Below are positions 15,170-23,332 of a stretch of DNA of 64,000 nucleotides, piece by piece. The position numbers and the translations under genes are program-made. The stretch is from positions 124,001-188,000 of the forward strand of contig NZ_WTYG01000004.1 of the NCBI RefSeq assembly GCF_009828015.1, given 5' to 3'. The notes beneath the pieces were generated by a model that had not been told where the DNA came from, searched no databases, and worked only from the letters and a program-made list of their open reading frames with translations. How positions within the stretch are numbered: the first letter of the stretch is position 1; each line of letters opens with the position of its first letter. The stretch comes from Qipengyuania citrea (GTDB lineage: Bacteria; Pseudomonadota; Alphaproteobacteria; Sphingomonadales; Sphingomonadaceae).

Positions 15170-16026
15170 GCGCATGCGCCGCGCTGGCGGCGCTGCTGCT
15201 CCCCGCGCAGGCGCAGGCCTGGGGCTTCTACGCGCATACGGTGACCGCCGATATCGCGCTGGAAAACGTGCGCCCGCAGACGCGCGCGGATATTGCCCGG
15301 CTGCTGCAGGCTTCGCCCATGCTGGGCACGCCAGAGTGCGACCTGGACAGTCTGCAGGATGCAAGCGTGTGGCCCGACTGCCTGCGCGGCCAGTACTGGC
15401 GCTGGGGCCACACTTTCGCCTGGCACTACCAGACCGAGCCGGTCACCGAGGAATATGACGCGCGCAAGAACTGCTCGGGCCTCGGCTGCGTCAGCGCGCA
15501 GGTCGAACGCAACCAGCGCATCCTCGCGGACGAGAGCCTGCCCGACAATGTCCGCGTTGAAGCGCTCGCCTTCCTCGTCCACTTCATCGGCGACATCCAC
15601 ATGCCGCTGCATTCGGGCGATCACGACGACCGCGGCGGCAACGATCGCGAGGCCGCCTATGGCATCGTCCCGGGGCTGAACCTGCACTGGGTGTGGGACG
15701 GGCCGCTGGCCGAACGCGCGATCAGCGGCAATCCGCCGATCGCGCGGCGCTACAGCGCGGCCGAACGCGCCGAACTGGCTGGGGGCAAGGCCGCCGACTG
15801 GGGCCGCGAAAGCTGGCAGATCTCGCGCGATTTCATCTATCCCGAAACCTTCGGCTGCGACCCGTGCGAGGGCGAGCTGCCGCGCGAAACCGCGCTGTCG
15901 CAGGAACTGATCGAACGCTCGGCCCCGATCGCGCGGCGCCGCGTGCTGCAGGCGGGGTTGCGCATGGCCGAATATCTCGACCGCGCTTTCGAGCCGGGGC
16001 CGCTGCCCGAAGAGGCACGCGACTAG
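15136..16026 (+). CDS. exported S1/P1-type zinc nuclease
   Basis: 296 residues. The chosen ATG at 15136 starts a signal peptide (LSACAALAALLLPAQAQA). The mature chain begins at WGFYAHTVTADIA, as in S1/P1 nucleases, where the N-terminal Trp itself binds zinc. Further ligand motifs are GHTFAWHYQ, ALAFLVHFIGDIHMPLH and NLHWVWD. Four Cys form likely disulfides (NCSGLGC, GCDPC). These enzymes cut single-stranded DNA/RNA and 3'-nucleotides outside the cytoplasm, often to scavenge phosphate or nucleosides. The start lies inside the GST gene. Confidence 0.88.
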   Translation: MGHRTIRNHWLSACAALAALLLPAQAQAWGFYAHTVTADIALENVRPQTRADIARLLQASPMLGTPECDLDSLQDASVWPDCLRGQYWRWGHTFAWHYQTEPVTEEYDARKNCSGLGCVSAQVERNQRILADESLPDNVRVEALAFLVHFIGDIHMPLHSGDHDDRGGNDREAAYGIVPGLNLHWVWDGPLAERAISGNPPIARRYSAAERAELAGGKAADWGRESWQISRDFIYPETFGCDPCEGELPRETALSQELIERSAPIARRRVLQAGLRMAEYLDRAFEPGPLPEEARD

Positions 16027-16490
16027 GGCACGCGCTCGGTCTCGTAGCGGCTGCCATCGCGGCGGAAATAGCCTTCGGGGCTGAACCGCATGTCGATATC
16101 GGGATACTCGCCGCCGTCGATGGCGAAATCGCCCGCAGAAGCGACCACGAAGACGCAAGGCTCCTCGCCCCGGTTCTGCAGGTGGTGGCCATTGGCCGCG
16201 CCCGCGGGCCAGGCGAGGATGTCGCCGGGGCACACGGCGGTTTCGCCATCGCCCTCGACCAGCACCGCTTCGCCTGCGAGCATTACCAGCAGTTCGTCGA
16301 GATCGGTGTGCCAGTGCCGCTGGCTCGACCAGGCGCCCGGCTCGAGCACGACGTGGCTCGCGCGCAGATGCTCGAGCCCGCAGGCCGGGGCGAGGCGGCG
16401 GTAGCGGCGGCCGCTCACGGGCGCATCGAACGGCGCGGGATAGCCCGTCGCATTGGTCTGGGGGATGGCATCGAGATCGAGCTTGGGCAT
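16023..16490 (-). CDS. cupin-domain protein
   Basis: 155 residues. One cupin barrel is visible. Motif 1 reads SQRHWHTDLDELLVMLAGEA, with a His-x-His and a Glu as metal ligands. Motif 2 reads PGDILAWPAGAANGHHLQNR, with the closing His. No effector domain is attached, so it may be a small metal enzyme or a sugar- or thiol-binding protein. It converges with the nuclease gene (4-base overlap) and diverges from dapE. Confidence 0.85.
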   Translation of the reverse strand: MPKLDLDAIPQTNATGYPAPFDAPVSGRRYRRLAPACGLEHLRASHVVLEPGAWSSQRHWHTDLDELLVMLAGEAVLVEGDGETAVCPGDILAWPAGAANGHHLQNRGEEPCVFVVASAGDFAIDGGEYPDIDMRFSPEGYFRRDGSRYETERVP

Positions 16491-16519
16491 CGCTGCGCAC
16501 TCCTGCTAGCGGACACAGC

Positions 16520-17662
16520 ATGACTGATGTTCTCGATCTCGCCAAGCGGCTGATGGCCGCGCCCAGCGTCACTCCCGCCACGGGGGAGGTGTTCGATGCG
16601 CTGGAAGCGATGCTGGCGCCGCTCGGCTTCGAGGTGACGCGGTTCACCCGCGGAGAAGGCGCCGCGGGCACGCCCGAGGCGCCGGTGGAGAACCTCTTCG
16701 CGATCCGCCGCGGGCCCGAAGCCTCGCGGCACCTGGCCTTTGCCGGCCATCTCGACGTCGTCCCGCCCGGTGGCGGCTGGACCAGCGAGGCCTTCGAACC
16801 CGAGGTGCGCGGCGAGCTGCTCTATGGCCGCGGCGCGGTCGACATGAAGGGAGCGATCGCCTGCATGGTCGATGCGGCGGCGCAGGTGCCTGCCGATGCG
16901 GGGACGATCAGCTTCATCATCACCGGCGACGAGGAGGGCCCCGCGCTGCACGGCACGCGCGCGCTGATCGATTTCATGCGCGAGCAGGGCCACCAGCCCG
17001 ACCTCTGCCTCGTCGGCGAACCCACCTCGGTCAACCGGCTGGGCGACATGATGAAGATCGGGCGGCGCGGTTCGGTCAACATCTGGCTCGAAGTGCAGGG
17101 CACGCAGGGGCATGTCGCCTATCCGCATCTGGCGGACAATCCGATCCCCAGGCTGGTGGCGATGCTCGCCGACCTCGATGCGCTGGTGCTGGACGAAGGC
17201 ACCGACTGGTTCCAGCCGAGCAATCTCGAAGTGACAGAGATCGACGTGCCCAACGATGCACACAATGTGATCCCCGCGGTCGCCAAGGCGCGGATCTCGA
17301 TCCGCTTCAACGATCTTCATTCGGGCGCAACGCTGTCCGAGAAGGTCGGCGAAATCGCGGAAAAGCACGGCGGCAGCGCGCTGCCGATCATCAGCGGCGA
17401 GCCGTTCCTGACCCCCCCCGGTGCCTTCAGCGATACGATCGCCGCCGCCGTGAAGGCGGAAACCGGCGTCGATCCCGAACCCTCGACCACCGGCGGCACG
17501 TCGGATGCGCGGTTCCTGCGCAGCGTCTGCCCGGTGATCGAATTCGGGCTGGTCAATGCAACCATGCACAAGACCAATGAGGCGGTGGCGGTGGAAGACC
17601 TTGCCGCGCTCGGCCGGATTTACGCGCGCATCGCGCGGGACGTGCTGGCCGGCCAGGCCTAG
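16520..17662 (+). CDS. dapE: succinyl-diaminopimelate desuccinylase
   Basis: 380 residues, the family length. M20 di-zinc motifs: FAGHLDVVPPGGGW, YGRGAVDMKGAIAC and the catalytic base in ITGDEEGPALHGT. The specificity stretches GEPTSVNRLGDMMKIGRRGS and TTGGTSDARF identify DapE rather than ArgE. It releases L,L-diaminopimelate from its N-succinyl form for lysine and peptidoglycan synthesis. dapB, another enzyme of the same path, is at 20.5 kb. Confidence 0.95.
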   Translation: MTDVLDLAKRLMAAPSVTPATGEVFDALEAMLAPLGFEVTRFTRGEGAAGTPEAPVENLFAIRRGPEASRHLAFAGHLDVVPPGGGWTSEAFEPEVRGELLYGRGAVDMKGAIACMVDAAAQVPADAGTISFIITGDEEGPALHGTRALIDFMREQGHQPDLCLVGEPTSVNRLGDMMKIGRRGSVNIWLEVQGTQGHVAYPHLADNPIPRLVAMLADLDALVLDEGTDWFQPSNLEVTEIDVPNDAHNVIPAVAKARISIRFNDLHSGATLSEKVGEIAEKHGGSALPIISGEPFLTPPGAFSDTIAAAVKAETGVDPEPSTTGGTSDARFLRSVCPVIEFGLVNATMHKTNEAVAVEDLAALGRIYARIARDVLAGQA

Positions 17663-17781
17663 GCCAGGACGCCGGGCAGCGGCGGTCCGGCGTTCACTTT
17701 GCTTTGCTTTCGCCGAGAACTGCGTCATGGATTGGCGCGCGGCCATGCCGCTTGCAACGACGGTAGACAGGGGTTGGGAAT

Positions 17782-19020
17782 TTGCTGAAGACGTGGTTCG
17801 AAATTCCACTGTGGCAGCGCGTGGTCACTGCGCTCATTCTGGGTGTGCTCACCGGCTGGGCCTGGGGTCCCGATGCCGAAAGCATCAAGTGGATCGGCGA
17901 TTTCTTCATCAAGGCGATCAAGATGCTGGTCGTCCCGCTGATCTTCTTCAGCCTCGTGTCGGGCGTCGCCGCGATCGGCGACCTGCGCAAGCTGGGCGCG
18001 GTCGGCGGACGCGCGCTGCTGCTGTTCGTCGTCACCGGGCAGATCGCGGTCTGGCTGGGCCTCGGCCTCGGCACGTTGATCCAGCCGGGTGCGGGTGTGG
18101 ATACCAGCGCGATCCAGATGGGGGAGACTCCGGTTCCCAACGAAACCACTGCGGTCGACATGGTGCTTTCGATCGTGCCCGAAAGCCCGGTCCAGGTGAT
18201 GGCGGACGTAGCCGTGTTGCCGCTGATCGTCTTTTCGCTGCTGATCGGCATCGGCATCCTGATGGCCAAGGAAGAAGGCCTTCCCGTCCAGAAGGTGTTC
18301 GATAGCGGCGCGGTGATCATGCAGAAGGTCACCATGATCGTGATGGAGCTGACCCCCTTCGGCGTCTTCGCGCTGATGGCCTGGGTGGCGGGCACGCTGG
18401 GGCTCGATGCCTTGGTCAGCCTCGCCAAGCTCGTCGGCCTCAACTATCTCGGCTGCCTGCTTATCATCGTGCTGATCTATGGCAGCATGATCAAGTTCCT
18501 CGCCCGGCTGCCGGTGCGCGATTTCTTCCGCGGCATCGTCGATGCGATGGCGGTGAGCTATTCGACCGCCAGTTCGAACGCGACGCTGCCGGTGACGCTG
18601 CGCTGCGCCGAGCGGAACCTCGGCGTGTCGAACTCGGTGGCGAGCTTCGTGATCGCGCTGGGGGCGACGATCAACATGAACGGCACCGCGATGTACCTGG
18701 GACTTGCGACGCTGTTCGGCGCGCAGATCTTCGGCGTCGACCTGTCGATGGGCGATTATTTCCTCATCTCGATCCTCGCCACGCTGGGCGCGGTCGGCGC
18801 GGCGGGCATCCCCGGCGCGGGCCTGATCATGATGGCGCTGGTGTTCGGGGCGGTCGGCGTGCCGCTGGAAACGATCGCCTTCGTCGCCGGCGTGGACCGG
18901 ATCATGGACATGATGCGCACCACCACCAATGTCAGCGGCGACGCGGCCGTGGCAACTACGGTGGCGGTGATGACCGGCGAGATCGACACGCGCGAGATGA
19001 TCTCGGCGGACGATGTCTGA
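17782..19020 (+). CDS. dicarboxylate/amino acid:cation symporter (DAACS, SLC1-like)
   Basis: 412 residues from TTG at 17782. Several membrane helices are visible from LWQRVVTALILGVLTGWAWG onwards. The family's substrate and ion motifs are SYSTASSNATLPVTLRCAE (first re-entrant loop, serine-rich), GATINMNGTAMYLGLA and AGIPGAGLIMMALV, with DRIMDMMRTTTNVSGDA near the end. It should import C4-dicarboxylates or Glu/Asp with Na+ or H+. The substrate is not decided by these motifs. Confidence 0.9.
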   Translation: MLKTWFEIPLWQRVVTALILGVLTGWAWGPDAESIKWIGDFFIKAIKMLVVPLIFFSLVSGVAAIGDLRKLGAVGGRALLLFVVTGQIAVWLGLGLGTLIQPGAGVDTSAIQMGETPVPNETTAVDMVLSIVPESPVQVMADVAVLPLIVFSLLIGIGILMAKEEGLPVQKVFDSGAVIMQKVTMIVMELTPFGVFALMAWVAGTLGLDALVSLAKLVGLNYLGCLLIIVLIYGSMIKFLARLPVRDFFRGIVDAMAVSYSTASSNATLPVTLRCAERNLGVSNSVASFVIALGATINMNGTAMYLGLATLFGAQIFGVDLSMGDYFLISILATLGAVGAAGIPGAGLIMMALVFGAVGVPLETIAFVAGVDRIMDMMRTTTNVSGDAAVATTVAVMTGEIDTREMISADDV

Positions 19021-19069
19021 ATAGAGAATCCGCCCCGTCTGGCGGCGCCGGATGGGGAAGCTGTTGGAC

Positions 19070-19720
19070 CTACCGTCCCCTGGGCTTCTCCAGCACCTTC
19101 TTCCGGTAGCTGCACAGATCGACCACCGGGCAGCGCCAGCATTCGGGCGTGCGCGCCTTGCAGATATAGCGGCCGTGCAGGATCAGCCAGTGATGCGCCC
19201 CCAGCCGGAAGGGCTGCGGCACGCGCTTTTCCAGCTTGGCCTCGACCTGCTCGGGCGTCTTGCCCTTGGCGAGGCCGGTGCGGTTGCCGACGCGCAGGAT
19301 ATGCGTGTCCACCGCGAAGGTTTCCTGCCCGAACCAGCAATTGAGCACGACATTGGCGGTCTTGCGCCCGACGCCGGGCAGGCGGACGAGATCCTCGCGC
19401 GTGTCGGGCACCTCGCCGTCATACTCGTCGACCAGCAATTGGCTCAGCGCGATCACGTTCTTGGCCTTGGAGTTGAACAGGCCGATGGTCTTGATGTGCT
19501 CCTTCAGTCCCTCTTCGCCCAGTTCGAGCATCTGCCGGGGCGTCTCCACTTCGGCGAAGAGCGCGCGCGTGGCCTTGTTGACGCCGACATCGGTTGCCTG
19601 CGCCGACAGCGCCACGGCCACCACCAGCTGGTAGGCATTGCCATATTCCAGCTCGGTCTCGGGTGAGGGATTGTCCTCCGCCAGTCGGCGGAAAAACTCG
19701 AATATCTGGTCTTTGGTCAT
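19070..19720 (-). CDS. nth: endonuclease III
   Basis: 216 residues from the ATG at 19720. The helix-hairpin-helix is LPGVGRKTANVVLNCWFGQE, with the catalytic Lys expected beside it. The catalytic Asp is in FAVDTHILRVGNRTGLA. The [4Fe-4S] Cys set is ICKARTPECWRCPVVDLC. It removes oxidised pyrimidines and nicks the abasic site. It is the third gene of a dapB-channel-nth run, 13 bases after the channel. Confidence 0.96.
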   Translation of the reverse strand: MTKDQIFEFFRRLAEDNPSPETELEYGNAYQLVVAVALSAQATDVGVNKATRALFAEVETPRQMLELGEEGLKEHIKTIGLFNSKAKNVIALSQLLVDEYDGEVPDTREDLVRLPGVGRKTANVVLNCWFGQETFAVDTHILRVGNRTGLAKGKTPEQVEAKLEKRVPQPFRLGAHHWLILHGRYICKARTPECWRCPVVDLCSYRKKVLEKPRGR

Positions 19721-19733
19721 AGCTGTTGGCGGC

Positions 19734-20531
19734 TCATTCCAGGCCTGCGCCTTCCATTTCCTCGAGCGCGCGGGCCATCGCTTCGCGGCGGCGTTGCATG
19801 GCGTCGCTGAAGGCGGCGGCAACGATTCCGGTGGGCAGGGCGACCAGCAGCACGCCGCCGATGGCGACAGCCGAACCGATCAGCCGGCCAAGCGCGGTGA
19901 CCGGATAGGCGTCGCCATATCCCACCGTGGTCAGCGTGATCACCGCCCACCACAGCGCGCGCGGGATCGAGCCGAACTGCTCGGGCTGCAGGTCGCCCTC
20001 GACCCAGTAGAGGCCGGCAGCGCCCAGCAGCACGAGGACCAGCGCCAGCGTGGCGCAGACGAGCAGATCGTAGCTGCGTTCGCGCAGCGCCGCGCCGATT
20101 TCACGCATGGCGGCGGAAAAGCGGCTGAACTTCATGATCGACACGATCCGCAGCAGGCGGATCACGCGCAGCACGGCGGCATTGGCCACGAAGAACGGCG
20201 CCAGGCTGACCACCACCACCACGAGGTCGATCAGCCCGATCGGGGAGAAGATGAAGCGCCAGCGTTTCTGCCAGGGGGAGCCGGGGCCTTCGCGCTCGGG
20301 GGCGGCGAAGATCCGCCCCGCATATTCGAGCAGGAAGACCAGCCCGAAGATGAATTCCGCGATCAGGATTTCGCCCTGATAGGGCAGGCGTATCGCCGGT
20401 TCGGTCGCGACGATCCCCACCAGCAGCGCCGCGAGGATGACCCACACGACGAATACGTTGAGCCCGGTCAGCTTGCCGTTCGGCCAAGAGCCGATGTGGA
20501 GCTGCCGGTGGAGCCTGGCGCGCAGCGTCAC
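19734..20531 (-). CDS. voltage-gated-type potassium channel
   Basis: 265 residues from GTG at 20531, just after the dapB stop; an ATG at 20564 inside dapB is the alternative. Six membrane segments are visible. A basic S4-like stretch reads AAVLRVIRLLRIVSIMKF. The pore loop WWAVITLTTVGYGDAYPVT carries the K+ filter TVGYGD. A last helix, GVLLVALPTGIVAAAFSDAM, and a short charged coiled tail follow. Tetrameric inner-membrane channel; no regulatory TrkA-like domain is attached. Confidence 0.9.
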   Translation of the reverse strand: MTLRARLHRQLHIGSWPNGKLTGLNVFVVWVILAALLVGIVATEPAIRLPYQGEILIAEFIFGLVFLLEYAGRIFAAPEREGPGSPWQKRWRFIFSPIGLIDLVVVVVSLAPFFVANAAVLRVIRLLRIVSIMKFSRFSAAMREIGAALRERSYDLLVCATLALVLVLLGAAGLYWVEGDLQPEQFGSIPRALWWAVITLTTVGYGDAYPVTALGRLIGSAVAIGGVLLVALPTGIVAAAFSDAMQRRREAMARALEEMEGAGLE

Positions 20532-20535
20532 CGGG

Positions 20536-21264
20536 TCAGATCCCCAGCACCTGATCCATCGCATAGCGGCCGGGGGCGCGGCCGATCATCCATTCCGCCG
20601 CGCGCACCGCGCCGCGCGCGAAGATCGCCCGGTTTTCCGCGCTGTGCGACAGCGTGATGCGCTCTTCGCTGCCGGCGAGGATGACGCTGTGCTCGCCCGC
20701 CACCGTGCCGCCGCGCAATGCCGCGAAGCCGATCGTGCCCTCTTCTCGCGCGCCGGTGCACCCGTCGCGCCCGCGCACTGCATGATCGCCCAACGCAATC
20801 CCGCGCCCGGCCGCCGCGGCTTCGCCCAGCAGCAGCGCGGTCCCGCTGGGTGCGTCCACCTTGCGGCGGTGGTGCATTTCGAGGATCTCGATATCCCAGT
20901 CCGGGCCCAGCCGTGCGGCCGCCTCGCGGACCAGATGCGCCAGCAGCGTCACCCCCAGCGAGGTGTTGCCCGTCTGCAGCACCGCCACTGCACGCGCGGC
21001 ATCGTCGATCGCGCCGTGATGGCGTTCCTCCAGCCCGGTGGTCCCAATGACGAGCGGGATGCCGGCGCCGATCGCGGCATGCAGATTGGCGTCGAGCGCC
21101 TGCGGCGAGGAGAAATCCACCAGCACATCGCTGGCGTCGGCGAGCGATGCCGCATCGCCGCCGCGGTCGATGCCGCCGGCCCATTCGTGGTCGCTGGCGT
21201 CAATCACGCCGGCCAGCGCCTGGCCCATTGCGCCTTCGCTGCCGATAATTCCGATCCGTGCCAC
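20536..21264 (-). CDS. dapB: 4-hydroxy-tetrahydrodipicolinate reductase
   Basis: 242 residues from GTG at 21264, which has AAGGGAG at good spacing; an ATG nine codons earlier lacks this. The NAD(P)H loop is IGIIGSEGAMGQ. The catalytic and substrate motifs are EILEMHHRRKVDAPSGTALL and SHSAENRAIFARGAVRAAEW. It makes tetrahydrodipicolinate for lysine and diaminopimelate. It is the first gene of the dapB-channel-nth run. Confidence 0.96.
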   Translation of the reverse strand: MARIGIIGSEGAMGQALAGVIDASDHEWAGGIDRGGDAASLADASDVLVDFSSPQALDANLHAAIGAGIPLVIGTTGLEERHHGAIDDAARAVAVLQTGNTSLGVTLLAHLVREAAARLGPDWDIEILEMHHRRKVDAPSGTALLLGEAAAAGRGIALGDHAVRGRDGCTGAREEGTIGFAALRGGTVAGEHSVILAGSEERITLSHSAENRAIFARGAVRAAEWMIGRAPGRYAMDQVLGI

Positions 21265-21335
21265 TGCTGCTCCCTTTCGGTTATGGTTCATGGCCGGTCT
21301 TTGACTTGCCCTTCTGCATCGCTACTTGAGGGCAA

Positions 21336-22037
21336 ATGACCGACATGCGCAACATCGTGATACTCACCGGGGCGGGGATTTCCGCGGAAAGCGGCATCGA
21401 TACCTTCCGCGATGCCGGCGGGCTGTGGGAACAGCACCGGGTGGAGGACGTCGCCACGCCCGAAGGCTTCGCGCGCGATCCCGAACTGGTCCTGCGTTTC
21501 TACGACATGCGGCGCGAGGCGATCCAGACCAAGCAGCCCAATGCCGCGCATGAGGCGCTGGCGCGGCTGGACGCGAACTGGGACGGCGAGCTGCTGATCG
21601 TTACGCAGAATGTCGACGATCTGCACGAACGCGCTGGCGCGGGGCGCGTGCTCCACATGCACGGGACGCATCTCAACGCCTGGTGCACAGCCTGCGACGT
21701 GCGCACGCCGTGGACCGGGCCGCTGATCGATCGCCCGGCCTGCCCGGCCTGCGATGCGCGCAGCCTGCGCCCCGATGTCGTCTGGTTCGGCGAGATGCCC
21801 TATGAAATGGGGCGGATATATTCGGCGCTGCGGCGGGCGGACCTGTTCGTGTCGATCGGCACGTCGGGCGCGGTCTATCCCGCGGCCGGTTTCGTCGAGG
21901 AAGCGCGCCAGCGGCGCGTCCGCACGCTCGAGCTCAACCTCGAAGCAAGCCAGGGTTCGCGCTGGTTCCACGAAACCCGTCAGGGGCCGGCAACCAAGGT
22001 GGTGCCGGAATGGGTCGACGAGGTGCTAGGCGGCTGA
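21336..22037 (+). CDS. cobB: NAD-dependent protein deacylase (sirtuin)
   Basis: 233 residues. The NAD-binding GAGISAESGIDTFRDAGGLW, the catalytic His and its partners in TQNVDDLHERAG and LHMHGTHL, and a zinc set (AWCTACDV, PACPACDA) are all present. FYDMRREA has the Tyr-x-x-Arg pair of class III sirtuins, which prefer succinyl/malonyl-lysine. A desuccinylase activity is therefore inferred from family knowledge. The gene converges on the ThiF-family gene (12-base overlap). Confidence 0.93.
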   Translation: MTDMRNIVILTGAGISAESGIDTFRDAGGLWEQHRVEDVATPEGFARDPELVLRFYDMRREAIQTKQPNAAHEALARLDANWDGELLIVTQNVDDLHERAGAGRVLHMHGTHLNAWCTACDVRTPWTGPLIDRPACPACDARSLRPDVVWFGEMPYEMGRIYSALRRADLFVSIGTSGAVYPAAGFVEEARQRRVRTLELNLEASQGSRWFHETRQGPATKVVPEWVDEVLGG

Positions 22038-22799
22038 TCCGCAGCCGGCGCAGGCCGGATCCTTCGCAATGGTGAAATTGCGCATGCCGGGCTTGAGCCC
22101 GTCGAGCAAATGGACCCGCCCCCAATCGGTTGCGCCGAATGCGCTGACGCCGTCGAGCAGAGTGCGCACTGCCTGCAGCGCGGCGAATGTCGCGACCCAG
22201 CCGGCCATGGCGCCCAGCATGCCGTCCTCGGCGCAGCTGTCGCAATTTTCCGCATCGAACGCATCGCCGACGAAGCAGCGATAACAGGCCTCGCCCGGCA
22301 AGTGCCCGGCAAAGGCGCCGACCTGCCCCTGAAAGCGGCCGACCGCCGCGGACAGCAGCGGGACGCGTTCGGCGACGCAGGCGTCGGATACCGCCAGCCG
22401 GGTGGCGAAATTGTCGGTCCCGTCGAGAATCAGGTCGGCATCGACCACCAGTTCATGGGCATTGTCGCGCGTGATCCGGCGGTCGCTGATCGTCACGTCG
22501 AGTTCGGGATCGAAGCCGGTCACCCAGCGCTTGGCGATGACCGCCTTGCCATGGCCGACATCGCGCGCATTGAACAATGTCTGGCGTTGCAGGTTCGACG
22601 CCTCCACCCGGTCGTCGTCGACCAGCGTGAGTTTCCCGATTCCCGCCCCGGCGAGATATTGGAGCGCGGGCGAACCGATCCCGCCGAGGCCCACCAGCAC
22701 GAGGTGCTTGCCGGCCAGCGCGACCTGCCCCGCGCCGCCGATTTCGGGCAGCACGATGTGACGGGCAAAGCGGTCGAGGCGCTCGGGCGACAGGCTCAT
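22026..22799 (-). CDS. moeB: ThiF/MoeB-family adenylyltransferase
   Basis: 257 residues from the ATG at 22799, which overlaps the DUF983 stop (ATGA). The E1-type Rossmann loop is LVGLGGIGSPALQYLAGAG, then VEASNLQRQTLF and the Mg site DLILDGTDNFATR. Zinc Cys pairs are ACYRCF and CAGCGSA near the end. No rhodanese domain is attached, so it is a stand-alone sulfur-carrier activating enzyme. MoeB (molybdopterin) and ThiF (thiamine) cannot be separated here. Confidence 0.85.
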   Translation of the reverse strand: MSLSPERLDRFARHIVLPEIGGAGQVALAGKHLVLVGLGGIGSPALQYLAGAGIGKLTLVDDDRVEASNLQRQTLFNARDVGHGKAVIAKRWVTGFDPELDVTISDRRITRDNAHELVVDADLILDGTDNFATRLAVSDACVAERVPLLSAAVGRFQGQVGAFAGHLPGEACYRCFVGDAFDAENCDSCAEDGMLGAMAGWVATFAALQAVRTLLDGVSAFGATDWGRVHLLDGLKPGMRNFTIAKDPACAGCGSAA

Positions 22800-23227
22800 G
22801 CGTCGTTGCCGGGCTGGGGGCGGCGTTCGGCGCGAAAGCCGTGCATGCCATGCCACCATTGCAGCGCGATCACTGCGCCCTTCGCGGGTTGCAGCGTGAG
22901 CAGCATGAAGGCCACCGCCAGCGGCAGGATGATCGCGAGGATCGCCGTGCTCGACAGCGCAAAATCGCTTGCCAGCACGATCAGCACCGGCGCCAGCAAG
23001 TGCCCGGTCACGAAGATGGAGATGTAGGCGGGGAAATCGTCCGCCCGCTGGCCCGATATATCGAGCGTACAGGCGGGGCAGGTGTCATAAGGCTTGAGCC
23101 AGCGCCGGAACAGCCGCGCCTCGCCGCAGCGCGGGCAGCGGCAGCGCGCCCCGCGCAGCAGCGCCGCGCCGAAGGAATGCGGCAGGTCGATGCCTGCAGG
23201 CTGCGCAGTGGGGGCGGGATCGGGCAT
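22796..23227 (-). CDS. DUF983 membrane protein
   Basis: 143 residues. A zinc-ribbon-like N-terminus (CRCPRCGEARLFRRW, CPACTLD) is followed by two hydrophobic helices (ISIFVTGHLLAPVLIVLA and ILAIILPLAVAFMLLTL) and QWWHGMHGF. This is the standard DUF983 layout; function unknown. It is co-transcribed and translationally coupled with the ThiF/MoeB gene. A palindromic element lies 28-58 bases ahead of its start. Confidence 0.88.
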   Translation of the reverse strand: MPDPAPTAQPAGIDLPHSFGAALLRGARCRCPRCGEARLFRRWLKPYDTCPACTLDISGQRADDFPAYISIFVTGHLLAPVLIVLASDFALSSTAILAIILPLAVAFMLLTLQPAKGAVIALQWWHGMHGFRAERRPQPGNDA

Positions 23228-23254
23228 GGAGGCTCTTTGACGCGTCGCGGCGTG

Positions 23255-23285
23255 CCTGTCGACAGGTCTGTGTACAGACCTGTCG
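23255..23285. promoter_or_regulatory. nested palindromes upstream of the DUF983 operon
   Basis: CGACAGGTCTGT (23260-23271) and ACAGACCTGTCG (23274-23285) form a 12-bp inverted repeat with a 2-base centre. CCTGTCGACAGG (23255-23266) is a second, overlapping palindrome sharing the left arm. The block lies between the dnaA 3' end and the DUF983 start. It could be an operator for the minus-strand operon or a terminator structure for dnaA read-out; the absence of a T-run favours an operator. Confidence 0.5.
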
Positions 23286-23332
23286 ATCAGCTGTGCTCCG
23301 GTTGAGGAAGGCGCTGCAGGGCAGCGGGGGCG

